Part shown: positions 53,102 to 62,261 of the stretch, piece by piece
How the letters are laid out: every line of letters starts with the position of its first letter
How positions within the stretch are numbered: the first letter of the stretch is position 1
NCBI RefSeq assembly: GCF_900113735.1
Contig: NZ_FOQM01000011.1
Coordinates: forward strand, 1 to 64,000
Direction of reading: 5' to 3'
Source: Bradyrhizobium sp. Gha
GTDB taxonomy: Bacteria; Pseudomonadota; Alphaproteobacteria; Rhizobiales; Xanthobacteraceae
Length of the DNA: 64,000 nt
Translations under genes and position numbers: made by a program
Notes under the pieces: generated by a model
The model's database searches: none
Seen by the model: only the letters and a program-made list of their open reading frames with translations
Told to the model about the DNA's origin: nothing

Positions 53102-54181
53102 ATGTGGATCCGGCTTATTGCGGCTATTGCCGCGGCGGCGCTGCTGATTGGCTGCGCCATTCACCCGGTGCCCGAGGACGTAACCGGGCTCAGTACAGCC
53201 GACATCGTAAAGCAAATCCGATGCGAAACACGCGATGCTGCAAGGGATGTTATAATCAAATATCTCACGGATCTGGCCGTCCATGGCAATAGTGCGATCG
53301 CCGCCGATCTTCTCGCGCAATTTAATGAGAACCGCGACTCGATGGCTAGCTTCGACGCGCGTCGTTCATTTCCTGACGCCGCCCACGCTCAGATTCGGAA
53401 TGTTTTCGAGGTCATCTACTCCGCCGGCGTCGGGTACACTTTCGATCTTACGATGACCGAAGATAACAATCTCGGCGCAACCGCCAACTTCGTCGGGCCA
53501 TGGCTAAATAAATTTACGCTCGGCCTCACTGGGGACGGTAACCGGACGCGGCAAAACGAGCGAACATTTACGATAACCGACACGGTCGGTTTTCTGCTCC
53601 GGGAATTGAACACGCCAAAACCCAACGGAGATCAGTATTGCGACGGACACGTTGCCTTCAGCCCGAATTATATCTATCCGATCGCCGGCCGCGTAGGAAT
53701 CTATAACACCGTATACACCTTCTTTGAACTGAGTTTCTTTGATGGTCTGGCAGCCAACAAAGCCGATCCAGGCGGTAGTGGCGCTCCGGTCATGGCTGAC
53801 AAGCTTACTTTCACGACTATGATCGACCTCATCGCGATGCCGAAAGTGGTATTTGCTCCGGTCGGGAACGCGTTCCAGGTCGCGGATGCTTCGGCAACAG
53901 GGACCTTGAGGCGTACGGACGCTCACCAAGTCACCGTAGGCCTTGCCCTTGCTCCCAAAGGCAAGGGGTTGGCGGCTCTTTCGGCGCTCAAGGGTTTTGT
54001 CTTTTCCGGCGCGGCGCTTGGGGGAGCGCGCGTCGCCATCGGCTCAAAGGCTAGAGGCGATCTTCTCGTGTTAAATCGCGTCACCGCCACGACCACGAGC
54101 TATGCCGAGCAGCTAGCCGTCTTGGCGATCGACCAACTGAAGAGCCGTGAATTGCAACTGATAACACGCGTCTCTCCATAA
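53102..54181 (+). CDS. Lipoprotein of unknown function
   Basis: A 359-residue protein with a lipoprotein signal (MWIRLIAAIAAAALLIGC, lipidation at Cys18). The mature part has mixed helices and strands (VIYSAGVGYTFDLTMTEDNNLGATANFVGPW, YNTVYTFFELSFFDG). Relatives exist in rhizobia without a defined role, to my recollection. It is convergent with the PatG-type peptidase unit. Preceded by AGGAG, it starts at ATG 53102. Confidence 0.75.
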   Translation: MWIRLIAAIAAAALLIGCAIHPVPEDVTGLSTADIVKQIRCETRDAARDVIIKYLTDLAVHGNSAIAADLLAQFNENRDSMASFDARRSFPDAAHAQIRNVFEVIYSAGVGYTFDLTMTEDNNLGATANFVGPWLNKFTLGLTGDGNRTRQNERTFTITDTVGFLLRELNTPKPNGDQYCDGHVAFSPNYIYPIAGRVGIYNTVYTFFELSFFDGLAANKADPGGSGAPVMADKLTFTTMIDLIAMPKVVFAPVGNAFQVADASATGTLRRTDAHQVTVGLALAPKGKGLAALSALKGFVFSGAALGGARVAIGSKARGDLLVLNRVTATTTSYAEQLAVLAIDQLKSRELQLITRVSP

Positions 54182-54275
54182 GCAAGACCGCCTCCAAGGA
54201 CAGGCAAGGAGGTGGCTTGAATCTTCCGGCGAGAGTAAAGCCTGCCTTGAGGCCGGCGGGAACGCGGCGATCTTG

Positions 54276-54521
54276 CTAGAGTTGAAACCCGCCAGGAAAT
54301 GGATCAGCAATGCAATTGAGGTGCCCGTCACAAATACCTGCCTCTCCCCTGCGTGTGATGCATCCCTGACCGGCAAACGAGCATCCGGGGCTTCGTTGCA
54401 TCACAACCCGTTGGGCGGCAGCCATGTGGCCGCCTCGTACCGGCCGATATGAAGCGCGCTGCTTTCCTGTGCGCCGAAATTGAAAAACCATGTCGTCATC
54501 GATCGTAGGCATCAATCTCAT
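54276..54521 (-). CDS. Small Cys-containing ORF coupled to PatG-type peptidase
   Basis: An 81-residue product with four Cys in its second half (SPGCSFAGQGCITRRGEAGICDGHLNC). The first part (MPTIDDDMVFQF) looks leader-like. Its ATG overlaps the peptidase stop, and an AAGAGGAGAG ribosome site lies inside the end of the peptidase gene. PatA/PatG-type peptidases mature RiPPs, so this could be a substrate, but no classical recognition sequence is visible. It could also be a chance frame. Confidence 0.45.
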   Translation of the reverse strand: MRLMPTIDDDMVFQFRRTGKQRASYRPVRGGHMAAAQRVVMQRSPGCSFAGQGCITRRGEAGICDGHLNCIADPFPGGFQL

Positions 54522-56326
54522 AATCTCTCTCCTCTTTCCAGATACAGCTGCATCGGGCTGACAATCATCGGGAATTCGTGGGTCACATCGACGCGCACGA
54601 AGTACTCCTTTTCGGACGCAGTAGCGTTCCTGAACGTATAAATAGCTCTCATAATGCGGCCAATATCGGCGCCGAGCCGCGACGCTATCACGCGCATGCC
54701 CGATAGCTCGTATCCATCGATTTGGCTCGCCGGTGGCGTGTAGCGCGCCGCCAGGAAGTTATAGGCGCGATCTTGGTCTGATAGACCATGATTGTCGGCC
54801 ACTTGCGAGAACGAGGGCAATCCGTCTAGGCTAAGCTGATTACGCTTCACTTGAAAAATCTGGTCCACCTGAACCGCGATTCCGTCCGGCGTCTGCGCCC
54901 CCGCGACACCGATTACAACGTCCAGGTCCTCGGCGTTGATCGAGGGGGCCTCAACCGGCGGCGCTTCCTTCGCGGCTTTCTTGCCTCCGCGGCGTTCGGG
55001 TTTGGTGTATTTAGGCCGCTCTAAGGCGTCGATCAGGTCGTCGAAGTAGCTCGGGTCGCTCGGATTGAGCACGAAGACAGGAAAATCCTCGATCGTCAGG
55101 CGCCAACGCAATTGCCGCGCGATATACCTGGTTAGCTTTGGGTCCTTCGACAAAACCGCATGCTGCCATTGTCGATCCTCGGTTGGTCTTTTGGTGAGGT
55201 CTCGATCGGGCGAGAACTCCACGCCCAGATGGAGAGCCAGCGCTTGCATCTCCCGCTCGATGGCCGCGTTTGGATAGTCCGCCTCGATCGTGCCAATCGC
55301 GTAGACAAAGCCGCTGCGCCCAGGCTGGCCTCCATGACAGGTACAAGCTCCGCCTGGAGCCCCGCAGCCGCATCCCGCTGGTGTCACCGTCTGCGGTTTT
55401 GCGATCAAGCCAGCCACCTGAGATGGAGCCGGTTGTTCACTTCCATAGGCCATCGTCGTCGCTCCCTGCAGGCTCGCATAATTTCTCATCTCGACAGCTC
55501 CGGTCGCGGCAAGTGCAGTCGGAACTATCCGATCGAGCGTCGCCGACACGATTTCGCGGGTCAACATGGGCGGCTTCGATCCGTTGCGCGGACTAAGGCC
55601 TGCCAGGGCGGATCGTAGCGTGGCGCTATCAATATCCGGTCGCGCCGACCACACTTGCGCCAGAATGCCTGTTGCGACCGCGGTAGCGACGCTCGTCCCC
55701 GACATCACGGTAATGCCCCCGCCGCGAACATAGCCCGGCATTCGTCCAAGCGCGGCAACCCCGCGATTGGATATCTCGGGACCGAAATTGGATTCCGGCA
55801 GTAAGCTCTGCGACGCATCCAGAGCAACGATCGGTATGACGGCTGGGTGGGTCAAAAGCTGTCCAATGGCGAGACCGCCCTGGTTTCCGGCTGCCGCTAG
55901 CAAGAGAACCCCATTTGCTTCGGCAAAATCTAAGGCGGCCGCAAGCCGCCGGTTGATGCCGGACTCTGTACCGACGATCGCGAGGCTGAGATTGATAAGC
56001 CGAGCCCCTTTTTTAACAGCTACTGCAATCGCAGTCGCAAGTTCGTCAACGCTGGCGGATGGCGAATTCGCATCGACGAACAATGGATAATGCAGGAGCC
56101 GGCAGTTAGGGCACAAGCCGGGCATCAAGGTGTCTGGACGCGCGCCCAGTAGCCCCACGATGAATGTGCCGTGATCACACGCACTATTCGGACTACTGTC
56201 GCAGCTTCCGTCGGCGAGGCTGACAGGACTGTTCGCAAGTGCACCTGCCAATGCGGTCGCGTCGTATGGAGCATCAATAACAGCTATGGTGAGAGTTCGG
56301 TTTCCTTTACTGATCCCAGAGTTCAT
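54518..56326 (-). CDS. Subtilisin-like peptidase of PatA/PatG (cyanobactin protease) type
   Basis: A 602-residue protein. The N-terminal S8 domain (residues 1-260) has the triad Asp in AVIDAPYD, His in CDHGTFIVGLLGA and Ser in MSGTSVATAVATG, plus the family feature LMPGLCPNCRLLHYPLF. After a Cys-rich linker (CGCGAPGGACTC) the C-terminal half (residues 330-602) starts FVYAIGTIEADYPN, as in the PatG C-terminal region, and ends in VDVTHEFPMIVSPMQLYLERG. PatA and PatG cut and macrocyclise cyanobactins. No cyanobactin precursor is obvious; a coupled small ORF follows. A 28-codon ORF (56336-56422) ends 9 bases before the start. Confidence 0.82.
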   Translation of the reverse strand: MNSGISKGNRTLTIAVIDAPYDATALAGALANSPVSLADGSCDSSPNSACDHGTFIVGLLGARPDTLMPGLCPNCRLLHYPLFVDANSPSASVDELATAIAVAVKKGARLINLSLAIVGTESGINRRLAAALDFAEANGVLLLAAAGNQGGLAIGQLLTHPAVIPIVALDASQSLLPESNFGPEISNRGVAALGRMPGYVRGGGITVMSGTSVATAVATGILAQVWSARPDIDSATLRSALAGLSPRNGSKPPMLTREIVSATLDRIVPTALAATGAVEMRNYASLQGATTMAYGSEQPAPSQVAGLIAKPQTVTPAGCGCGAPGGACTCHGGQPGRSGFVYAIGTIEADYPNAAIEREMQALALHLGVEFSPDRDLTKRPTEDRQWQHAVLSKDPKLTRYIARQLRWRLTIEDFPVFVLNPSDPSYFDDLIDALERPKYTKPERRGGKKAAKEAPPVEAPSINAEDLDVVIGVAGAQTPDGIAVQVDQIFQVKRNQLSLDGLPSFSQVADNHGLSDQDRAYNFLAARYTPPASQIDGYELSGMRVIASRLGADIGRIMRAIYTFRNATASEKEYFVRVDVTHEFPMIVSPMQLYLERGERL

Positions 56327-56422
56327 ACCGATCTTTCAGGAGTCTTCGGGCGCCTCGGGAACACTCCAATCTTTCGTTGCCCCGAATGCGGCCCAGTCCA
56401 GTAGCATCAATCGCTCGCGCAT

Positions 56423-56824
56423 TCTCGCAAGGGGCGAATCTGCGCAATATCAGGTCGGCACGAGATCACAATTCCCTCAAGAGTAGTTTCTTCGTCTTCG
56501 TCGTGCAATACGATTTTGCCACGATCTGAACAAAAGGGGATGCCTCAGGTCGACTTTTACGTCCTCGCGCCCACCGCCCAAATCCAACCGCCAGGGCGAA
56601 CTCAGGATTGGATAAAACTTGGGGGCAAGCTCAAAGCCATTATGAAAAGGGGTGGTCGGTGCTGAATTTTAATCCGTCGGAAAGGAGATCACTTCCTCAG
56701 CAATGCAAAAGACCCGATCAGGGACTTGTAGGGACTGATGATCGAAGGGTTATGTACAATCAGTCTACCTTCGCAAAAGTCTCAGACGGCCTTATTACAT
56801 CAACCATTCCCTACACATCCAAAC
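56423..56824. other. Intergenic, nothing recognised
   Basis: About 400 bases upstream of the PatG-type peptidase; presumably carries its promoter. Confidence 0.4.
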
Positions 56825-57490
56825 TCAAACGTCTTGGAGCAAGCGGACACCAAATCTCTCTATTAGCAGACTGAGAACGTTAGCGCTCGTAAATGCAGCG
56901 AAGCGCTGTGCTTTATCGTTCTTATCGGGGTCTGCGAAATCGCATACCGCCTTCAAGGCAAAAGCCTGTGGCTGCGGCGACGATGATGAATGAGCCGCAG
57001 CATAGAGACCATAGACCTCCATCTCGACTCCCAACAAGTCTCGCTGTTGCTCCTTTATCTGTTGAATGACCTCTCCGTCAGCCAGAACGGCGGAGCCGGA
57101 TGCTACCGGTCCCACCAGGATCCTAGGTATTCTAAGAGCTTCTTCGCCAAATTTCTGAGCTATCCGACTCAATGACGCATGATTTGCGCGTAGCTGCTCA
57201 ACATGAATCCGAAGCTTCGTAGGTACAGGTATCTGATGCGGAGCAATCGAGAACGAACTATTTTCCCTATCCTTGACACGCTTACCGCTCTGGAAGTCCC
57301 ACGCTGGGTCGGCTAATAACACGTCTCCCAGATCAACCTTCCCTCTAACACCCGCGCATATTCCACACATCACAATGAGCTTTGGTCGCAGCTTCTCAAT
57401 TACCTTCGCGCTTAACAGCGCTGTCGAGACCATGCCCATTCGTGTTGCTGCCGCAGCACAAACTGAGATATGAGTCCCATCGATGGTCAA
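56825..57490 (-). CDS. Nucleoside phosphorylase-like protein, probably 5'-truncated
   Basis: A 221-residue PNP/UDP-phosphorylase-superfamily protein: AAAATRMGMVSTALLSAKVIEKLRPKLIVMCGICAG, KVDLGDVLLADPAWDFQSGK, and DLLGVEMEVYGLYAAA holding the purine-binding Met-Glu. These domains cleave N-glycosidic bonds or serve as effectors in conflict systems. The only start in frame is a TTG; homologous-looking sequence continues about 25 codons upstream until a TGA near 57568. The gene has probably lost its N-terminal domain, typically a receiver or regulatory part. Confidence 0.7.
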   Translation of the reverse strand: MTIDGTHISVCAAAATRMGMVSTALLSAKVIEKLRPKLIVMCGICAGVRGKVDLGDVLLADPAWDFQSGKRVKDRENSSFSIAPHQIPVPTKLRIHVEQLRANHASLSRIAQKFGEEALRIPRILVGPVASGSAVLADGEVIQQIKEQQRDLLGVEMEVYGLYAAAHSSSSPQPQAFALKAVCDFADPDKNDKAQRFAAFTSANVLSLLIERFGVRLLQDV

Positions 57491-57623
57491 CTTTCCCTCG
57501 TAGTAAAACTGAGTATCGTCGAGAGGTTTTGCACTTGACCATCCCCAGTCTAGGGTGCGTACTCATAAGATCTGCCGGGACTTCCGAGAAGGGCTCACGA
57601 GCAGGCTACCAACCGAGGCGGTC

Positions 57624-57758
57624 TTAGTTCATCTTGCGCCGTAACTTCCGGAGTATTTCCCGGAGACCGTTCGCGTACTCTTCGATCACGCGCCGAGCCT
57701 CCTCCAACCGGGAGGGTTTGGCTTCCTCTGCCTCGCTCTGCTTGTCGGGACCGGCCAT
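57624..57758 (-). CDS. 44-residue coiled-coil protein
   Basis: A short, highly charged protein starting MAGPDKQSEAEEAKPSRLEE and ending in the helix RRVIEEYANGLREILRKLRRKM. The composition is clearly protein-like with a single long amphipathic helix, and similar tiny proteins are, to my recollection, common in Bradyrhizobium. Function unknown. Confidence 0.5.
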   Translation of the reverse strand: MAGPDKQSEAEEAKPSRLEEARRVIEEYANGLREILRKLRRKMN

Positions 57759-57938
57759 GAGCCGATTGTCTGGCCCCACGCAGCGGAATCCTTGCGTTAG
57801 ATCAAGGTTAGGGCGGCAACTGAGGCGGCCTTACTCTTTCGGCGGGCTAACTTCGCGGATTGGCGGCTGTTGTTCCAAAACGCCCCGCTTCGAGCAGTTT
57901 CAAATCCGGTGACTAACCCACCTAGTCGCCAAGTTGCG

Positions 57939-59585
57939 TCAACTCCCTTTCCGCGTCGGTCGATCCGGCAATTCGCCCGGCCGATAGTCGGGCAGACGTC
58001 CGGCCGGAATGATCGAGAGGAGCGCCAGACCGGCCAGGATCAAAAGACCGATCTTCAAAGCGCGCTGTCGAGATTCCGTGTTGATCCGCACGGCTTCGGC
58101 GACCTGCCCCGGCGTTGCTGTGGTGCCGGACAATACGGCCTGCAGCCGATCATTGCTGACGAAGTTTATGCTATCGAGATCGACCTGCGCCTGCAGCTCG
58201 GGCGTCAGCTTCGGGCTCGCCGCGATGCTGCCGAGCGCAATCGCGCTCAGGAGGCCAACCAGCAATGCGCCGGCTGTGGCCGTTCCGACGGCGGAAGCGA
58301 GATTTTGTGTGGTGCCGCGCAGCGATCCGACGTCGCTCGCGAGCTCTTTCGGCGAGGAGGTCACCAGCACGTTGAATAACAGGGTGACCAGCGAACCCTG
58401 CCCGATGCCGAAAATGATCAGGCCGAGCAGCACCGGCCACTCGTTCCAATTATTGCGGACCACGAAGGCCAGCCACACCAGCGCAATGGCGCAGAGCGTG
58501 AAGCCGTAGCGGCCGATCTGGCGCGGCGCCAGACGGCCGTAAAGCCGCACGATCAGCATCGCGGCGAAGAAGACCGTGAGGTTGAACGGCATCATCGCGA
58601 TCGCGGTCGCAATGGGCGTCCGGCCCTGCACGATCTGGATGTAGAGCGGAACTGTGAAATTGAGGGACGCTTCAAGCGCGACGACAGCAAACATAGCGTA
58701 CACCGCCGCGCGCTCCTCGACAGAGTCGAGGACCTCAAGTGAAAGCAGCGGGGTTCTTCCGGTTTCCTGGCGTTTGCGCGTCCACATCAGGAAGCCCTGT
58801 CCGAGGACAATACCGATCACGATCAGGATCGGCGCCGGCGACATCCCCAGCAGGTCGAATGGCGCGTTAGGCGCGGCAAGCGTAAGGCCCCATCGATTCA
58901 GATTATTGAATCCGAACACCATGAAAACGATCGCGGCCGCGGCCAGTAGGACGCCGACCATGTCGATGGTCACGTCGGGACGTGCTTCGTCCGCCTTGAG
59001 TTTAAAGCTCAGCAGAAAAACGATCGCCGACACCGCAATCAAAATCCCGAATACCGGGCGCCAGCCGATATAGGTACCGAAGATACCCCCGATGATGAAT
59101 GCGAGCACACCGGCAGCCGCGCGCGCCGAACCAAGCGCGCCCACGGCCGTAGCCTGCTGTTCTCCGCGATAATTCTCCGCGATCAGCGCGACCAGCGCCG
59201 GCACGATAATGGCCGCGGATGCCCCTATCAGCCCTTGCGCCGTGATCATCAGAGTCGCGGTGGGACTGAATGTCATCAAAACCTGGGAGGCGCAGAACAC
59301 GACGACCGCGATCCGAAAAACCCGGCTCGGACCAAAGCGCTGAAGGAGCTTCGCGCCGAGCATCACCAGGCCCGCGACGAGCATCCCGTAGACCACAATG
59401 CCGGTCGCTACCGTCGTCGGCGGAACGCCAAAACTCTTCACCATGCCGCCCAACGACACCGGCAGAGCCGCGACATTGAAGGACATGATGATTTGGGAGA
59501 GCGCGATCGCGATCATCGGCACCCAGGAGGCGCGCACCTCCGACTCCACGTGTGAGGCTGGAACGGCTTGTACCGACATGGCCAA
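57939..59585 (-). CDS. MFS transporter (EmrB/QacA-like, 14 TM)
   Basis: A 548-residue integral membrane transporter with about 14 predicted helices, starting SWVPMIAIALSQIIMSFNVAALPVSLGGMV. Motif A-like and motif C-like (ALGSARAAAGVLAFIIGGIFG) regions are visible, as in DHA2 drug:H+ antiporters. A periplasmic loop before the last helix (residues 470-520) is typical. The end, RLPDYRPGELPDRPTRKGS, is cytoplasmic. It lies 38 bases downstream of the glutaminase gene on the same strand, so the two may be cotranscribed. Confidence 0.9.
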   Translation of the reverse strand: MAMSVQAVPASHVESEVRASWVPMIAIALSQIIMSFNVAALPVSLGGMVKSFGVPPTTVATGIVVYGMLVAGLVMLGAKLLQRFGPSRVFRIAVVVFCASQVLMTFSPTATLMITAQGLIGASAAIIVPALVALIAENYRGEQQATAVGALGSARAAAGVLAFIIGGIFGTYIGWRPVFGILIAVSAIVFLLSFKLKADEARPDVTIDMVGVLLAAAAIVFMVFGFNNLNRWGLTLAAPNAPFDLLGMSPAPILIVIGIVLGQGFLMWTRKRQETGRTPLLSLEVLDSVEERAAVYAMFAVVALEASLNFTVPLYIQIVQGRTPIATAIAMMPFNLTVFFAAMLIVRLYGRLAPRQIGRYGFTLCAIALVWLAFVVRNNWNEWPVLLGLIIFGIGQGSLVTLLFNVLVTSSPKELASDVGSLRGTTQNLASAVGTATAGALLVGLLSAIALGSIAASPKLTPELQAQVDLDSINFVSNDRLQAVLSGTTATPGQVAEAVRINTESRQRALKIGLLILAGLALLSIIPAGRLPDYRPGELPDRPTRKGS

Positions 59586-59623
59586 TCTCCTATTCAGGGT
59601 CGGCGCGGCGGACTGCGACCGCC

Positions 59624-60628
59624 TTACGTTTCAGCGTTCGAGACGAACAAATCCATTCCCAGGTTCTGCGACAGGAATTTTGCAGCAAGTTGTCCCTTGA
59701 CGCTGTTGCCGGCGGCATCGAGCCTCGGAGCGAAGGTTCCGAAGCCGCCCTTGCCGGGCGAAACGGCAACGATGCCGCCGCCGACGCCACTTTTGCCCGG
59801 CAGCCCAATGTCGTAGAGCCAGTCTCCGGAGGTTTCGTACAGTCCCGCGGTCGCCATCACGGCGAGCGTGTAGTGGCAAACGGACACATCGACCACACGC
59901 TGCCTGGTCAGCGGATTGACGCCACCGTCGGCGAGCGTCGCGCCCATCACGGCAAGGTCCCTTGCGCAGACGTTCAGCGAGCACTGGCGGGTATAAAGGT
60001 CGGTTGCTTCCTTGGGGTGGCTGTAGATGCGATCGTAACTCTGTAGCAGGCGGGCCAGGCCCCGGTTACGAAAGTTAGTCGCCGATGCCGAAGCATAGAC
60101 TTCCTCGTTCAGCAGCAGGGTTCGGCCTGCGAATTTCGACAGGCCGTCACGGATGAACTTCCATTTGTCCGCCCCCGACGCCCCGGGAACCAGGCTGGTC
60201 GTCGCGATCGCGCCGGCGTTCACCATCGGGTTGGTTCGCCCGTCCGGCGTCTTTTCGACCGCCCCGAGCGAGTTGAAGGCGAGGCCAGTGGCATTGGCAC
60301 CAAGCTTGTCGCGCGCTTCCTCGGGTCCGATGACGTCGCAAATCAGCGCAAAGACGAACGGCTTGGACACGCTCATGATCGTGAACTCGTAGTCGGTATC
60401 TCCGGCGGCGTAGATTTGCCCACTGGTATCGGCAATGCACACGCCGAACAGGTCGCTCGGCGCTCGCTCGAGCGTCGGGTACACCTTGGAGTTCTCGCCC
60501 TCATTGTTCGATCGAAAGCGGGCGTGCGCTTCGCGCACGAGGTCCTGCACCGTACCCGCTTCAGGCAGATGCCCGGTCGATATGTAGGGCCAGCGCGCGT
60601 GCTTAGGCGGCGAGAGCGTATCCATCAC
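59624..60628 (-). CDS. glsA: Glutaminase A
   Basis: A 334-residue serine-type glutaminase converting glutamine to glutamate and ammonia. Family motifs: GVCIADTSGQIYAAGDTDYEFTIMSVSKPFVFAL with the S-x-x-K catalytic pair, NPMVNAGAIATTSL, VYASASATNFRNRGLARLL, SLNVCARDLAVMGATLADGG and the C-terminal GLPGKSGVGGGIVAV. Length is normal. Its ATG overlaps the stop of the upstream exported-protein gene (ATGA). Confidence 0.93.
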   Translation of the reverse strand: MMDTLSPPKHARWPYISTGHLPEAGTVQDLVREAHARFRSNNEGENSKVYPTLERAPSDLFGVCIADTSGQIYAAGDTDYEFTIMSVSKPFVFALICDVIGPEEARDKLGANATGLAFNSLGAVEKTPDGRTNPMVNAGAIATTSLVPGASGADKWKFIRDGLSKFAGRTLLLNEEVYASASATNFRNRGLARLLQSYDRIYSHPKEATDLYTRQCSLNVCARDLAVMGATLADGGVNPLTRQRVVDVSVCHYTLAVMATAGLYETSGDWLYDIGLPGKSGVGGGIVAVSPGKGGFGTFAPRLDAAGNSVKGQLAAKFLSQNLGMDLFVSNAET

Positions 60629-61026
60629 ATCCTGTCAGGCAATGGCCGGGCTCCCGGCCGACCCGGCACCCTGTCGGGGAGCGGTCGTGGACGCTGGATT
60701 CCTGGCCTGCCCGGCTTCGGCGGACGAGCCACCGGGCGGCCTGGGTGCCGCCATCCATGCCAGCCGGCAGGACCACCCCAGCCATGGCCGCGCCGCCAAT
60801 TAAAGCCACACCGATACCAGCCGGCGCCGCGCCACCCGCGGCTGTACCAACAATAGCCGTGGCCCCTCCAGCGGAATTGGACAGTCTCAGCAAGCCCAAG
60901 ATCACCGGCGGCCTCATGCAGGCCGAGCGGTGCTCCGATAATTCCGGCATGCGAGCGACTGCCCGTCGTCGTCACCACCGCCAACGCGGCCCCAAGAGCG
61001 AGCATCCAAAAAATTGATTTCCGCAT
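60625..61026 (-). CDS. Exported Gly/Trp/His-rich protein
   Basis: A 133-residue protein with a signal peptide (MRKSIFWMLALGAALAVVTT) followed by aromatic and basic repeats (RWRGHGYCWYSRGWRGAGWYRCG, GHGWGGPAGWHGW) and a Pro/Arg-rich tail with repeated RPLPDR. Such proteins are common periplasmic proteins in Bradyrhizobium, with unknown function. Translationally coupled to glsA. Confidence 0.7.
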   Translation of the reverse strand: MRKSIFWMLALGAALAVVTTTGSRSHAGIIGAPLGLHEAAGDLGLAETVQFRWRGHGYCWYSRGWRGAGWYRCGFNWRRGHGWGGPAGWHGWRHPGRPVARPPKPGRPGIQRPRPLPDRVPGRPGARPLPDRM

Positions 61027-61254
61027 GATTTCCACCTTGGTTCTTGACCGCCCAGAACTTGACCGCCCAGAAAGAGAACTCGCCAAACGGAGCTCGGCCA
61101 ACCCTTTCGCACGCGAAACTGCGCAACCATCTTTGCCGCTCGCGCGCTGACCCGGCGTTACGGATCAACTGACCTGGTCAGCGGCAAGGACGTCGGCCGA
61201 ACACGACAAGCGCTCTCGTGTTCAGCTCCAACCTTTCGGCTTTGCCTCACATGA

Positions 61255-61755
61255 CTAGGCAGCCTTGGCCTGAGTAGCCGCGGCAAGGGTGTCGCGCAGA
61301 TGTTGTTCTTTCTTTTCGTCGAGAGAGGTTTTCAGGACGGTCCCTCCCGCATCCTTGATTTCGTTGAGGACCTTGTCTGCAGTCATGCTTTTGATCAGCA
61401 GGAACAGAACGGCATCTCCGGATTTCACCTTCGAGCTGAGGTCCTTCATGAACTGATCGTTAATACCGAAATCAGTCAGCGCGCCGCCCAATGCGCCGGC
61501 GCCGGCACCTAGCGCCACGCCAATGAGGGGGTTAAGGAACACGATTCCGAACAGCAGTCCCCAGAAGCTTCCTCCTGCGGCACCCGCCATGGTGGTGTTC
61601 ACGAGTTGATTGAGTTTGACCGTTTCGCCGGTCTTGACCGCGATCACGGCATCTTGGATCGCGATCAGATACTCTTTCTGGAGCTCGAGGATTTTCTGCC
61701 GAACTTCTTCTGCTTTGGCTTCGGATGGATACACAATCGCGACTAGATCCGACAT
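61255..61755 (-). CDS. DUF1269 family membrane-associated protein
   Basis: A 166-residue protein of the DUF1269 family: MSDLVAIVYPSEAKAEEVRQ at the start, a central Gly-rich hydrophobic hairpin (AAGGSFWGLLFGIVFLNPLIGVALGAGAGALGGAL), then LSSKVKSGDAVLFLLIKSMTADKVL. A membrane-inserted stress-related protein is the usual guess. The longer frame before the ATG has no similarity. Confidence 0.85.
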   Translation of the reverse strand: MSDLVAIVYPSEAKAEEVRQKILELQKEYLIAIQDAVIAVKTGETVKLNQLVNTTMAGAAGGSFWGLLFGIVFLNPLIGVALGAGAGALGGALTDFGINDQFMKDLSSKVKSGDAVLFLLIKSMTADKVLNEIKDAGGTVLKTSLDEKKEQHLRDTLAAATQAKAA

Positions 61756-62060
61756 GGAGCTCTCCCGCAACGATGTGATGTCCCGCCCCTTCACGCATTC
61801 TGATGCGTGAGCCCAAAATCTAACACAGAACTGATAAATCCGGCGCCGCCTCAAACGCCGACCGCCCATTCACAATTAAGAGATGTGACCCTCTCACCGC
61901 AGTTTGAGTAAGACCAACTGTCATATGCGGGACGGAGCTGGTGCGAGCGTCCAGATGCGCGAATTTAGAAAAACGAAGCCGCGCGTGCAGTAACATGCGA
62001 CCGGGTCTAGCTTCAGGGCGCAAGCATGATAGTTTAGTGCTGCAGAGCGGGAGATTTATC

Positions 62061-62258
62061 ATGGCCGCGTACACTGCAGACAGCTCGACGCTACTGCTGA
62101 AGAAGTTCGGGGGATTGGTCCTGATCGTTCTCGGCGTCCTCGGTATCGCGATCGGGTTCGAGTCCGGTTCAAACGGATGTCTTGTCGCCGGAATTATCGC
62201 GCTTGCCTTTGGCATGGGTCTCCTTGTGCTGAAGATCATCCGACGTAACGCCACGTAG
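62061..62258 (+). CDS. Small two-helix membrane protein
   Basis: A 65-residue protein with two transmembrane helices (GGLVLIVLGVLGIAIGF and CLVAGIIALAFGMGLLVLKII) and a short basic C-terminus. It is convergent with the Na/Pi cotransporter gene, four bases apart. No function known. Confidence 0.65.
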   Translation: MAAYTADSSTLLLKKFGGLVLIVLGVLGIAIGFESGSNGCLVAGIIALAFGMGLLVLKIIRRNAT

Positions 62259-62261
62259 CCT

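Noticed and set aside
54188..54220. Hairpin CCGCCTCC ... GGAGGTGG after the lipoprotein gene
   Set aside because: Stem contains a G-T pair and no T-run follows, so a terminator cannot be claimed.
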